From contig CAVYAT010000005.1 in the NCBI GenBank assembly GCA_963766605.1, positions 62,001-126,000 of the forward strand: 64,000 nt of DNA, given 5' to 3'. Numbering within the stretch: position 1 is the first letter of the stretch; every line of letters begins with the position of its first letter. The position numbers and the translations under genes are program-made. The notes under the pieces were generated by a model. That model saw nothing but the letters and a program-made list of their open reading frames with translations, had not been told where the DNA came from and searched no databases. Positions 52,208 to 60,510 of the stretch are shown piece after piece. The DNA is from AC-49 sp963766605. Its GTDB lineage: Bacteria > Actinomycetota > Thermoleophilia > Solirubrobacterales > Solirubrobacteraceae.

Positions 52208-53280
52208 GCGCGCGCGCCGACCGTCTCGCCGCTGCCGCCGGCGAGCGCGGGCTCGACGCCGTGCTCGTCTCCCACCTTCCCAACGTCCGCTACATCACCG
52301 GCTACAGCGGGACCAGCGGGCTGGCGCTGGTCGGGCCCAACGTCCGGGCGTTCGTGACGGACTTCCGCTACGAGTCCCAGGCCCAGGAGCAGGTCGGCGA
52401 CGACTTCCATCGCGAGATCGCCCGCGGCGAGCTGCTGGGCTCGGTCCCCGGGCTGCTGGCCGGCGACGACCTGCGACTGGGGTTCGACGACGCCAACCTC
52501 TCGGTCAAGTCGCACACACGCCTCGCCCACGATCTGGGGTCGCGCGCCGAGCTGGTCGCCGCCGGCGGGGTCGTGGAGGAACTGCGAACCGTCAAGGACG
52601 ACGGCGAGGTCGCGCGGATCCGCGCGGCGGCGCAGCTGGCCGACGCGGCGATGGTCGTCGTGCTCGAGGACGGCCTGGCCGGGCGTACCGAGCAGGAGAT
52701 CGCGCTGGCCCTCGATCTCGAGATGCGCAAGCTCGGTGCCAGCGGCGCGAGCTTCCCGGCGATCGTCGCGTCGGCCGAGCACGGCGCGCTGCCGCACGCC
52801 CAGCCGCGCGACGTCGAGATCGCTCGCGACGTGCTGGTGACGATCGACTGGGGTTGCGTGCTGGACGCCTACTGCTCGGACTGCACGCGGACGTACGCGA
52901 CGGGGGAGGGCCTGTCGGACGAGGCGCGGCGCGTCTACGAGATCGTCGCCGAGGCCCAGCTCGCCGGACTGGCCGCCGTCGAGCCCGGTCCCAACGGTCG
53001 CGAGGTCGACTCCGCGGCGCGCGTCATCATCGATGTCGCCGGCTTCGGTGACCACTTCGGCCACGGGCTGGGACACGGCGTCGGCCTGGAGATCCACGAA
53101 GGCCCGCGCCTCTCGCAGCTGGCATCCGACGACCCACTGGTCGCCGGCCAGATCGTGACCGTCGAGCCGGGCATCTACCTCCCCGGCCGGCTCGGCGTGC
53201 GGATCGAGGACCTGGTCGTCGTCCGCGACGGCGGGCCGGAGATCCTGACGGGGCTGGGGAAGGACCTTGTCGTCGTCTAG
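52204..53280 (+). CDS. Xaa-Pro aminopeptidase-like M24 peptidase
   Basis: 358 residues: a creatinase-N domain (ITGYSGTSGLALVGPNVRAF) and a pita-bread catalytic domain. Metal ligands: Asp in TIDWGCVLDAYCSDCTRTYA (two), His in HFGHGLGHGVGLEIHEGPRL, Glu in IVTVEPGIYLPGRLGVRIED (two). The H-G-L-G-H and GVRIEDLVVV signatures indicate prolidase/aminopeptidase P. It often sits next to aroQ and efp in Gram-positives; here efp is about 5 kb away. GTG start overlapping the aroQ stop. Confidence 0.92.
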   Translation: MSARADRLAAAAGERGLDAVLVSHLPNVRYITGYSGTSGLALVGPNVRAFVTDFRYESQAQEQVGDDFHREIARGELLGSVPGLLAGDDLRLGFDDANLSVKSHTRLAHDLGSRAELVAAGGVVEELRTVKDDGEVARIRAAAQLADAAMVVVLEDGLAGRTEQEIALALDLEMRKLGASGASFPAIVASAEHGALPHAQPRDVEIARDVLVTIDWGCVLDAYCSDCTRTYATGEGLSDEARRVYEIVAEAQLAGLAAVEPGPNGREVDSAARVIIDVAGFGDHFGHGLGHGVGLEIHEGPRLSQLASDDPLVAGQIVTVEPGIYLPGRLGVRIEDLVVVRDGGPEILTGLGKDLVVV

Positions 53281-53298
53281 TCGGGTGCTGGTGTCGCC

Positions 53299-53799
53299 CT
53301 ACGCCGGGCAGAGCCAGCGGTCGTCCTGCACCGCCTCCGCGCCGGTCCCCTCGCCCGGCGCCCGGAAGTGCGCGCGGAACGTGAACGCCTGCGGCGTCGG
53401 ACCGTCGGCCCGCAGCAGCTCCAGGCGCTCCTTGGCCTCGTCGACGGTCGGGATGTGGCCCGCCGGGACCCACCACAGGACCAGGTGGGCCTCGACCATC
53501 GTCTCGGCGAACTCGCGCCGGCGGCGCATGATCGAGACGTGGGCGCGGTTGGTGTAGACGAACGCCCGCAGCTTCGCCAGCGACTCCCACACCGACATGT
53601 TCACGAGCATCAGCGGGTCCTCGAACGCGCGGATGCTCGTGGCATCTCCGTCGTCGGTCTGCAGGCGCCAGACGAAGCCGTCGGCGTCGTCGGCGAGCGC
53701 ATTGACGGGGACCAGCGCGTCGACGAACGCCTGCTGGCGCGGGGTGTCGAGCGGGGCGAGGAAGCGGGCGATGTTCAGCTGCGCGAGGTGGTATTCCAC
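53299..53799 (-). CDS. DUF3291 domain protein
   Basis: 166 residues. EYHLAQLNIARFLAPLDTPR and FVDALVPVNALADDADGFVW, then MLVNMSVWESLAKLRAFVYT and HVSIMRRRREFA, with VLWWVPAGHIPTVDEAKERL. This is the DUF3291 pattern, a dimeric alpha+beta-barrel (antibiotic-biosynthesis-monooxygenase-like) family of unknown function. The frame is open far upstream; GTG 53799 gives the family N-terminus VEYHLAQLN. Convergent with the M24 peptidase. Confidence 0.8.
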   Translation of the reverse strand: MEYHLAQLNIARFLAPLDTPRQQAFVDALVPVNALADDADGFVWRLQTDDGDATSIRAFEDPLMLVNMSVWESLAKLRAFVYTNRAHVSIMRRRREFAETMVEAHLVLWWVPAGHIPTVDEAKERLELLRADGPTPQAFTFRAHFRAPGEGTGAEAVQDDRWLCPA

Positions 53800-53816
53800 G
53801 TCGCGCAGGCTACCGG

Positions 53817-55061
53817 TCAGGAATGCGCCGCTTCGCGCGCGGGCGCGAGGGCCGAGGCAAGGAACGGCAGCTGGCGGCGCAGCCCGGCGATGAGCGGCGT
53901 GGCCAGCGCCGTGAAGCGCGCCGGCGCGTAGAGCCGAAGTGCGAGCGCCGCGAACGCCGGAAGCGCCCAGAGCAGGAAGAACGCCGCCTGGCCGTCGGGC
54001 GTCGTGTAGCGGATGACGATCTCGAACGTCGTCCAGGTGAGCAGCGTGGCGACGAGCGCGCCGATCGGCGGGCGGCGCAGCTCGACCTCCCAGCACAGCA
54101 GAGCGATCACGAACGGCAGCTCGTAGTAGACGACGTTCCATGGGTCCAGGATGCAGCGCGCGAGCATCACCAGCGCGAGCAGCCCGAGCGCATCGCGACG
54201 GTCGGCGCCGCGCCGCCGCAGCCGCCACCACGCGGCCGACAGCGCGAGTCCCGCCAGGATCACGATCGGGTGGGCGATGCCCCCGATCCATCCGGGCGCG
54301 GCGCGGAAGTCGGGCTTGGGGCCGGTCAGGCCCATGACGACATGCCCGGACGAGCCGAAGAACCACCAGATCTGACATGGAAGGAAGATCGAACCGGCGT
54401 CGTGGGCCGACGCGGCGGCGCGGCCGATGCTCTGCCCGCCGCCCAGCATCAGCGGGGCGAGCACGATTGCGCACGCGGCGCCGGCGCTCAGCAGCGCGCG
54501 GATGCGACCGCGGTCCAGCGCCAGCAGAACCGGCAGCACGGCGAGCGCCGCCCACGGCTTGTTGGCGATCGCGACGCCGACCAGCACCCCGGCCCACAGC
54601 GGGTGGTCGCGCAGCGCGGCCATCACCGCGGCCGCGCACAGCACAGCGCCGAGCAGCTCCTCGGGATGGCCGGGTTCGAACGACGCCAGCGTCAGCGGGT
54701 TGGCCGCGCACAGCAGCAGGGCCAGCCACGCGCTCTTGCCACGCAGGCGGCCGAACAGGATCAGGGCGAGCACGATCGACGCGATCAGGGACGGGACGGC
54801 CGACGCGCGGAACGCCGCATCGCCGCCGCCGTGCCACAACGTCACCGCGAGCACGAACGGCGCGCGCAGGATCAGCGAGCCGCCGTAGGACGGGGCATGG
54901 ATCAGGAAGCCGTGGAAGTGGCCGGCGCGCAGCAGGTTGAAGGCCGGCTCGGCCTCGAGCTCGTAGTCGCCGAACGCAGGCGTCAGCAGGCCATCCCAGG
55001 CGACGAGGAGCGCGCCGAGCGAGGCGACCAGCAGGGGAACGAGATACGCACGGATGCGCAT
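53817..55061 (-). CDS. GT87-like polyprenol-phosphate glycosyltransferase (membrane)
   Basis: 414 residues with about ten hydrophobic helices. An acidic extracytoplasmic first loop (AFGDYELEAEPAFNLLRAGH) carries the D/E residues expected for a GT-C metal/base site. Further conserved-looking motifs: SFEPGHPEELLGAVLCAAAV, GVAIANKPWAALAVLPVLLA and DPWNVVYYELPFVIALL. Family members add mannose (or arabinose) from polyprenyl phosphate to envelope glycans. The actual sugar is unknown. Confidence 0.68.
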   Translation of the reverse strand: MRIRAYLVPLLVASLGALLVAWDGLLTPAFGDYELEAEPAFNLLRAGHFHGFLIHAPSYGGSLILRAPFVLAVTLWHGGGDAAFRASAVPSLIASIVLALILFGRLRGKSAWLALLLCAANPLTLASFEPGHPEELLGAVLCAAAVMAALRDHPLWAGVLVGVAIANKPWAALAVLPVLLALDRGRIRALLSAGAACAIVLAPLMLGGGQSIGRAAASAHDAGSIFLPCQIWWFFGSSGHVVMGLTGPKPDFRAAPGWIGGIAHPIVILAGLALSAAWWRLRRRGADRRDALGLLALVMLARCILDPWNVVYYELPFVIALLCWEVELRRPPIGALVATLLTWTTFEIVIRYTTPDGQAAFFLLWALPAFAALALRLYAPARFTALATPLIAGLRRQLPFLASALAPAREAAHS

Positions 55062-55108
55062 ACCCGAGGGATCGGCATCCCCGGGGCGCGCTTGAGCCGC
55101 TGCGGGGG

Positions 55109-55462
55109 TCAGGCCGGTGGGGCCTGGCCCGCGGGCGCGGCTTCGGGGGCGGGCTCAAGGGCCGCCTCCGCCTCGGGCTCAGGCTCGGGCTCGGCGGCCG
55201 GGGGCTTGCCGGCCTCGGCCAGGTGCGCCTCGAGCTTGGAGATCTCCTCGACGGCCTCGGCCATCTTGGGGTGGCTGATCTTTCCGGCCTGGGCGAGCTC
55301 GTAGGCCGTCTTACCGAGGCCCTCGTACGCGTTGCCCAGCGCGCGCTTGGTCTGCACCTCGTCGACGCCCTCCTTGGCCTTGGTCGTCGCCGTCTCGGCG
55401 ACGTCCTTGGCCTTCTCGGCGGCGGTTTCGGCCGCGGCCTTGGCCTTGTCCAGGAATCCCAT
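55109..55462 (-). CDS. LEA-like amphipathic helical protein
   Basis: 117 residues. Residues 1-40 are 11-mer-type Ala/Lys/Glu repeats (KAKAAAETAAEKAKDVAETA), like plant and bacterial LEA group 3 proteins. A middle helix (ALGNAYEGLGKTAYELAQAG) and an acidic Pro/Glu/Ala tail follow. RBS GGGAG upstream. Likely cytoplasmic, stress- or desiccation-related (inference from composition). Confidence 0.65.
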   Translation of the reverse strand: MGFLDKAKAAAETAAEKAKDVAETATTKAKEGVDEVQTKRALGNAYEGLGKTAYELAQAGKISHPKMAEAVEEISKLEAHLAEAGKPPAAEPEPEPEAEAALEPAPEAAPAGQAPPA

Positions 55463-55492
55463 CGCGTGCTCCCTTCGGTTGAGGTTCAGCCA

Positions 55493-56278
55493 TCAGCGGC
55501 CCTCGTAGCGCGCCTTGCCGGGGCCGTCGGTCAGGAACGATTGCACCGCTCCCCGCAGATCGTCGGTCTCGAACAACGGGCCGGACACATCGGCGACGAT
55601 CGCGTCGGCCGCGCGGGCGCCGGCGCGCTGCTGCTCGCGGACGAGCGCCTTCGTTGCGGCGTGGGCGCGGGTCGGCCCGTCGGCCAGCCGGGTCGCGAAG
55701 GCCAGCGCCGCGTCGGCGAACCCGTCGTCGCTCAACACGCGGTTGACGACGTTCCAGCGTTCGAGCGTCGCGGCGTCGAACAGCTCGCCGGTGAACACGA
55801 GCTCGCGGGCGCGCGCCGGCCCGGCCCGCTCGGCCAGGCGCTGCACGCCGCCCAGCGACGGCGTCAGTCCGACGACGATCTCGACGAGGCCGAAGCGCGC
55901 CGACTCGGCGGCGATCAGCAGGTCGCAGGCGAGCCCGAGCTCGAACGCCGCGGTCAGGCACAGCGCGTGGGCGGCGAACACGGTCGGGACCGGCAGGTCC
56001 TCGACGGCCTGGAAGATCGGGATGTGGTCGTTCCACAGCGCCGCGCCCTCCTGTGCGGTGAGCCCCTCGAACTCGTGGACGTCGACGCCGCCCGACACCG
56101 TGCGGCCGTGGGCGCGGATCAGGAGCCCGCGGGGTGGGTGGGGACCGGGTTCGGTCAGCTCGTCGACCGCGCTGCGCAGGGCGTCGAACATCGCGCGGTC
56201 AAACAGGTTCAGCGGCGGGGCGTCGATCGTCAGGACGGCGAGCGATCCCTGGCGTTCGAGCGTCACGGGTGCGGTCAT
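55493..56278 (-). CDS. Enoyl-CoA hydratase/isomerase family protein
   Basis: 261 residues of the crotonase fold. Oxyanion-hole region GRTVSGGVDVHEF, CoA-binding HALCLTAAFELGLACDLLIA with the first catalytic Glu in AFEL, and the second in FGLVEIVVGLTPSLGGVQRL. Both glutamates are present, so hydratase activity on acyl-CoA is plausible (beta-oxidation or aromatic/polyketide side routes). No other beta-oxidation genes are adjacent. 30 nt upstream of the LEA-like gene on the same strand. Confidence 0.86.
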   Translation of the reverse strand: MTAPVTLERQGSLAVLTIDAPPLNLFDRAMFDALRSAVDELTEPGPHPPRGLLIRAHGRTVSGGVDVHEFEGLTAQEGAALWNDHIPIFQAVEDLPVPTVFAAHALCLTAAFELGLACDLLIAAESARFGLVEIVVGLTPSLGGVQRLAERAGPARARELVFTGELFDAATLERWNVVNRVLSDDGFADAALAFATRLADGPTRAHAATKALVREQQRAGARAADAIVADVSGPLFETDDLRGAVQSFLTDGPGKARYEGR

Positions 56279-56290
56279 GGCCGCAGCCTT

Positions 56291-58324
56291 TCAGGGTGCG
56301 ACGGTGAGCCGCTTGGACGTCGCCGCCGCGCACGCCGCCACGTCTCGCACGACGCTGGCCCTGACCTGCGCGTAGTAGCGACCGGCGCGCAGGTGGGCGG
56401 TGATCGTGAACGCGCCTGAGCGCGACGTCGTGAGCGAACGTCCGATGGCCGGGTCCGGGCCCTTCCTGTCGCGCCGCAGCACGATCTTCTGGGCGCCGAT
56501 GCACTGGGCGGTCTTCGTCCTGGCGGTGACCGAGAGCGTCCCGCGCAGCTTCCCGTGGAAGCGCTTGAGTGTGAGCCTGCGGTTGACCGTCGGGCAGCCG
56601 CTCAGCGTGCGAGCTCGCAGCAGGTGGCAGGCGTCAGAGCCATCGACGAGCCCGTCGTTGTCGTCGTCGACGTCACACGCGTCGCCCTGGCCGTCGCGGT
56701 CGCTGTCGACCTGGCCGGCGTTGGGGGCGAGCTTGCAGTTGTCCGCCGCGTCGGCGATGCCGTCGTCATCGTCGTCGAGATCCTCAGCGTCCTTGCAGCC
56801 GTCGCCGTCGGCGTCGTTGCCGGGGCCGGGTGTGCCGAGCGGGCAGCGGTCGCGCGACTCGGGCACGCCGTCGCCGTCGGGGTCCTCGGTGCCCTTGCAT
56901 CCGTTGCCGTCGGCGTCATCGCCGGGGCCGACGACGCCGAGTGGGCAGTGGTCGGCCGTGTCCGCGACGCCGTCGCCGTCGTCGTCTGCGTCGATGTCGT
57001 TGGCGCAACCGTCGCGGTCGGGGTCGGTCGCCGCCGCCGCTGCCTGAAGCGGGCAGCCGTCGGCCGTGTCGGGCAGGCCGTCGTTGTCGTCGTCTGGGTC
57101 CTCGCTGTCGAGGCAACCGTCGTGGTCGGTGTCGGCGGGCAGCGGCCCGAAGCTCACTGGGCCCAACGGGCACGCATCGGCCGTGTCGGCGACGGTGTCG
57201 TTGTCGTCATCGGGGTCACACGCATCGCCCTGCCCGTCGAGATCGTGGTTGGCCTGGTTGACGTTCGCGAGCGCCGGACAGTTGTCCATCGCGCTCCAGA
57301 CGACGTCGTTGTCGGGATCGGTGCAGGTATCGAGGTGGATGCGGGCCCCCCAGCGATCGAGCGTGCCCGTCGGGCCGGCGGCGTTGTCGGCGACCGTGAG
57401 CGCCCAGCGGTCGCCCAGCGCCTGGCCGTTGAACGCGGCAAGCGATTGCGCCGGGGCGAACGACGCGGAGTACGGCGCGCTCCCGATCGCGATGGTGAAC
57501 GGCGACCCGTTGGTGAACAGCGTGCCGGTGAAGTTGGCGCCGCTCGTGGTCCCCTGGGCGAGCAGGCCGACGGTCGTCGATCCGTGCTTCAGCGACATCG
57601 ACAACTGCGAGTCGTCGGGGTGGGTGATGTACACACGCACGTCGACCCCAGTGACGGTGCCGGTGCCGCGGTACTGCTCGAACGTCGTGATGCTGCCGAA
57701 GTTCGATGGGCCGACGTCGACCTCGCCGCCCACCTCGTCGCACGGCGCCTGCGGGAACGGGCAGTTGGCCGCGGAGTAGCCGATGCCCCAGCCGTTGAGC
57801 GTCTGCGGTGGCGGCGGCGGGGGGTTGCCGCCGCCCGAGAACGAGCCGACCGAGTCGCGCACGCTGATCGTCCATACGCCGGTCGGGTCCATGCCGTCAA
57901 ACCCCGAGAGTGCGGACTCGGGTTTGAACGAGCCGGTGAACGGCGACGGGGCGACGGTGATCGAGGCGATCGCTTCGTCATCGAAGATCGTGCCGGTGTA
58001 GTTCTGGCCGCTGCCGCCGTTGCCGCTCGACAACCCGACGGTCTTGCCGCCGTGGGAGATCGAGATCGAGAGGTCGGAATCCGACGGGTGCGTGATGTCG
58101 ACGTTGATGTCGACGTCCTGGACGCTCGGGTCGCCCAAGTCCGGCGGCGGCACGTAGATCGAGTTCGTGGTCGACGAGAGAAACACGCCGTCGGAGATCG
58201 GAAGCGGCGTGTCGAGCGTGCGGTTGATGAACCCGCAGGGTGTCGCCGACGCGGTCGCCGGGGCCACGAGCACCGCCGCCGCCACCGCAACCAGATACCG
58301 CCGGGCCCACCGTCTCGCCAACAC
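56291..58324 (-). CDS. Secreted protein with two proprotein-convertase P domains and thrombospondin type 3 repeats
   Basis: About 677 residues from GTG 58324 (VLARRWARRYLVAVAAAVLV signal). Two P-domain-like jelly rolls: VDINVDITHPSDSDLSISIS with DPTGVWTISVRDSVG, and VDVRVYITHPDDSQLSMSLK with LGDRWALTVADNAAG. A series of about seven DxDxDGxxD calcium loops follows (DHDGCLDSEDPDDDNDGLPD and kin) with regularly placed Cys. A basic beta domain comes last (RLTLKRFHGKLRGTLSVTAR). No protease domain is present, so this is a Ca2+-dependent surface or adhesion protein, not a convertase. Confidence 0.8.
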   Translation of the reverse strand: MLARRWARRYLVAVAAAVLVAPATASATPCGFINRTLDTPLPISDGVFLSSTTNSIYVPPPDLGDPSVQDVDINVDITHPSDSDLSISISHGGKTVGLSSGNGGSGQNYTGTIFDDEAIASITVAPSPFTGSFKPESALSGFDGMDPTGVWTISVRDSVGSFSGGGNPPPPPPQTLNGWGIGYSAANCPFPQAPCDEVGGEVDVGPSNFGSITTFEQYRGTGTVTGVDVRVYITHPDDSQLSMSLKHGSTTVGLLAQGTTSGANFTGTLFTNGSPFTIAIGSAPYSASFAPAQSLAAFNGQALGDRWALTVADNAAGPTGTLDRWGARIHLDTCTDPDNDVVWSAMDNCPALANVNQANHDLDGQGDACDPDDDNDTVADTADACPLGPVSFGPLPADTDHDGCLDSEDPDDDNDGLPDTADGCPLQAAAAATDPDRDGCANDIDADDDGDGVADTADHCPLGVVGPGDDADGNGCKGTEDPDGDGVPESRDRCPLGTPGPGNDADGDGCKDAEDLDDDDDGIADAADNCKLAPNAGQVDSDRDGQGDACDVDDDNDGLVDGSDACHLLRARTLSGCPTVNRRLTLKRFHGKLRGTLSVTARTKTAQCIGAQKIVLRRDRKGPDPAIGRSLTTSRSGAFTITAHLRAGRYYAQVRASVVRDVAACAAATSKRLTVAP

Positions 58325-58458
58325 AACGTCAATGAGGATAAACGCGGTGCTAACACGCCGACAAGCGGGCGGGCGGCTGGTCCACGCGGCGCGACCCATC
58401 CGGATCGCACGTGACCTGGACGGTCTCGCCGAGCGTCATCGGCATACTCTGACGCGGC

Positions 58459-59019
58459 ATGGTCAGCACGAACCAGTTCAAGGCTGGGAACCACATCGAC
58501 GTCGAGGGGACGATCTTCAAGATCGTCGAGTTCCAGCACGTCAAGCCCGGCAAGGGCGGCGCGTTCGTGCGCACGAAGCTCCGCCGCGCGTCCGATGGCG
58601 CGGTCATCGACCGCACGTTCCGGGCCGGCGAGAAGTTCCGCGCGGTGCGCACCGAGGCGCGCAAGATGCAGTTCCTCTACGCCGACGGCACCGATGCGCA
58701 CTTCATGGACACGCAGTCCTACGAGCAGATGGCGATCCCCGAGGCGTCGCTCGCCGAGACGCTGCAGTGGACGAAGCCGAGCGAGGAGGTCGACGTGCTG
58801 TTCATCGACGACCAGCCCTCGGACCTGCAGATATCGACGTCGGTCGAGCTCGAGGTGACCGAGACCGAGCCCGGCGTCCGCGGTGACACGGCCTCCGGCG
58901 GCGGGACCAAGCCCGCGACGGTCGAGACCGGCGCCCGTATCAACGTGCCGCTGTTCGTCAACATCGGCGACCGCGTGAAGATCGACACGCGCTCCGGCGA
59001 GTACATGTCGCGCGCGTGA
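58459..59019 (+). CDS. efp: Elongation factor P
   Basis: 186 residues, three beta-barrel domains. The loop that enters the ribosome reads QHVKPGKGGAFVRTK, with the Lys of PGKGGA as the usual modification position. The C-terminal signature NIGDRVKIDTRSGEYMSRA is canonical. It relieves stalls at polyproline, relevant here given several Pro-rich proteins (MltG, 16493, PilP-like). The stop overlaps nusB as GTGA. The 134-bp spacer to the divergent gene should hold its promoter. Confidence 0.96.
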   Translation: MVSTNQFKAGNHIDVEGTIFKIVEFQHVKPGKGGAFVRTKLRRASDGAVIDRTFRAGEKFRAVRTEARKMQFLYADGTDAHFMDTQSYEQMAIPEASLAETLQWTKPSEEVDVLFIDDQPSDLQISTSVELEVTETEPGVRGDTASGGGTKPATVETGARINVPLFVNIGDRVKIDTRSGEYMSRA

Positions 59020-59426
59020 GCCGGCGCTCGGACCAGCGCCGGGCCGCCGTCTTCGCGCTTTACCAGCACAGCCAGCGCGGCGTCGAGCTCGACGAGGTCT
59101 TCGACCCCGCGGCGACGACGCTGACCCGCGCGCTGGCCTACGCCGCGCAGGACTACGCCGACGAGCTCGACGACATCATCGCCCGCCACGCGGAGGGCTG
59201 GACGCTCGACCGCATCGCGCCGCTCGAACGGGCGATCATGCGGATCGCGTTGCTGGAGATGCTGCACCCCGACGTCGCGCCGGGCGACACGCCGATCCCC
59301 CCCGAGGGAGCGATCGATGAGGCGGTCGAGACGGCCAAGACGTACTGCGGCGCGCAGGCGCCGGGGTTCGTCAACGGGATCCTCGCTGCCGCGCTGCGCG
59401 AGTTGCGCGAGACTTCGCGGCAATGA
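59016..59426 (+). CDS. nusB: Transcription antitermination factor NusB
   Basis: 136 residues, all-helical. SRRSDQRRAAVFALYQHSQR at the N-terminus, WTLDRIAPLERAIMRIALLE, GAIDEAVETAKTYCGAQAPG and FVNGILAAALREL are NusB hallmarks. It binds boxA RNA with S10 for rRNA antitermination. GTG start inside the efp stop; the next gene's ATG lies in its own stop. Confidence 0.95.
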   Translation: MSRRSDQRRAAVFALYQHSQRGVELDEVFDPAATTLTRALAYAAQDYADELDDIIARHAEGWTLDRIAPLERAIMRIALLEMLHPDVAPGDTPIPPEGAIDEAVETAKTYCGAQAPGFVNGILAAALRELRETSRQ

Positions 59427-59638
59427 CCGACCACACCGCCCTTGACGACCTCGTCGACCGCCTCGAGCGCGCGGCCGAGCAGCTGCGCAGCGGCGAGCTG
59501 TCCCAGGACGCGGCCGCCGGCCTGGTCGAGGATTGCGCGGCGCTGGCCGGCGAGGCCTCGGCCGAGCTCGAGCGCCAGGCGCGCGCCGCCGCCGCCGAGG
59601 CGACGGCGCCGCCGCCTGGGCAGGACTCGCTGCTCTGA
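59423..59638 (+). CDS. xseB: Exodeoxyribonuclease VII small subunit-like protein
   Basis: 71 residues: LDDLVDRLERAAEQLRSGEL, SQDAAAGLVEDCAALAGEAS, then a coiled tail ending PPPGQDSLL. This is the XseB helical hairpin (E-x-L-E-x-I...L-E-G-x-L...Y-x-x-G pattern, loosely kept). The large subunit xseA is not adjacent, unlike the common arrangement. The identification rests on length, helix pattern and the position before the prenyl synthase. Confidence 0.72.
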   Translation: MTDHTALDDLVDRLERAAEQLRSGELSQDAAAGLVEDCAALAGEASAELERQARAAAAEATAPPPGQDSLL

Positions 59639-60510
59639 GCGCGGCGCCCGGATACCCCGACGCGCTCCAGGCCGAGGTCGAGGCCTACCTCCAGGAGCTA
59701 CGGTTCACCGCGGCGGCCGTGCCCCAGACCGCAGGCCTTGACGAGGCGATGCGCTACTCGCTGCTGGCCGGCGGCAAGCGCATCCGGCCCGTGCTGGCGC
59801 TGGCCACCGCGCGCGCGATCGGGACGCCGTCGCAGACCGTGCTGCCGCTGGCCGCCGCGATCGAGCTGATCCACACCTACTCGCTGATCCACGACGACCT
59901 GCCGGCGATGGACGACGACGAGCTGCGCCGCGGGCGCCCGACGTGCCACGTCAAGTTCGGCGAGGACGTCGCAATCCTGGCCGGCGACGCGCTGTACGCC
60001 GAGGCCTTCCACCATCTGCTCACCGCGCAGTCGGGCGAGCCGGCCAACGTGCTCGCCGCCGCTGCCGCGCTGGCCGGGGCGACCGGCGTCGACGGGATGG
60101 TCGGCGGCCAGTACCTCGACGTCTGCGACCTCGGCGAGCTTCCCACGGTCCACGAGCTCAAGACCGGCCGCCTGATCGGGGCATCGGTCCACTGCGTGCT
60201 GGCGCTGCTGGGCGTCGGCGCCGAGACGACCGAGCAGTACCGCACGTTCGCCGCCGAGCTGGGGGTCCTGTTCCAGATCGTCGACGACATCCTCGACGTC
60301 ACCGGCACCGAGGCGGACCTCGGAAAGCCACAGGGCAGCGACGAGCGCCACGGCAAGCGGACGTACGTGAGCGAGTTCGGCCTGGAGCGTGCAAGGGAGC
60401 TGGCCCGCCGCAGTCATGCGCGCGCGGTCGATACCCTGGCTGGGGCCGCGGGCGCCGATGCGCCCGAACTGCGGCAGATCACCGACTTCATCCTCACCCG
60501 CACCGCATGA
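59635..60510 (+). CDS. ispA: Short-chain polyprenyl diphosphate synthase (FPP/GGPP synthase), apparent CTG start
   Basis: 291 residues. First Asp-rich motif LIHDDLPAMDDDELRRGRPT, second VLFQIVDDILDVTGTEADLG, basic sites LLAGGKRIRPVL and GKRTYVSE. These identify an IspA-type head-to-tail synthase feeding isoprenoids, next to dxs. The N-terminal helix (YPDALQAEVEAYLQEL) is needed and begins in frame only after CTG 59635, which overlaps the xseB TGA as CTGA. The next GTG would delete that helix. Confidence 0.92.
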   Translation: MSAAPGYPDALQAEVEAYLQELRFTAAAVPQTAGLDEAMRYSLLAGGKRIRPVLALATARAIGTPSQTVLPLAAAIELIHTYSLIHDDLPAMDDDELRRGRPTCHVKFGEDVAILAGDALYAEAFHHLLTAQSGEPANVLAAAAALAGATGVDGMVGGQYLDVCDLGELPTVHELKTGRLIGASVHCVLALLGVGAETTEQYRTFAAELGVLFQIVDDILDVTGTEADLGKPQGSDERHGKRTYVSEFGLERARELARRSHARAVDTLAGAAGADAPELRQITDFILTRTA

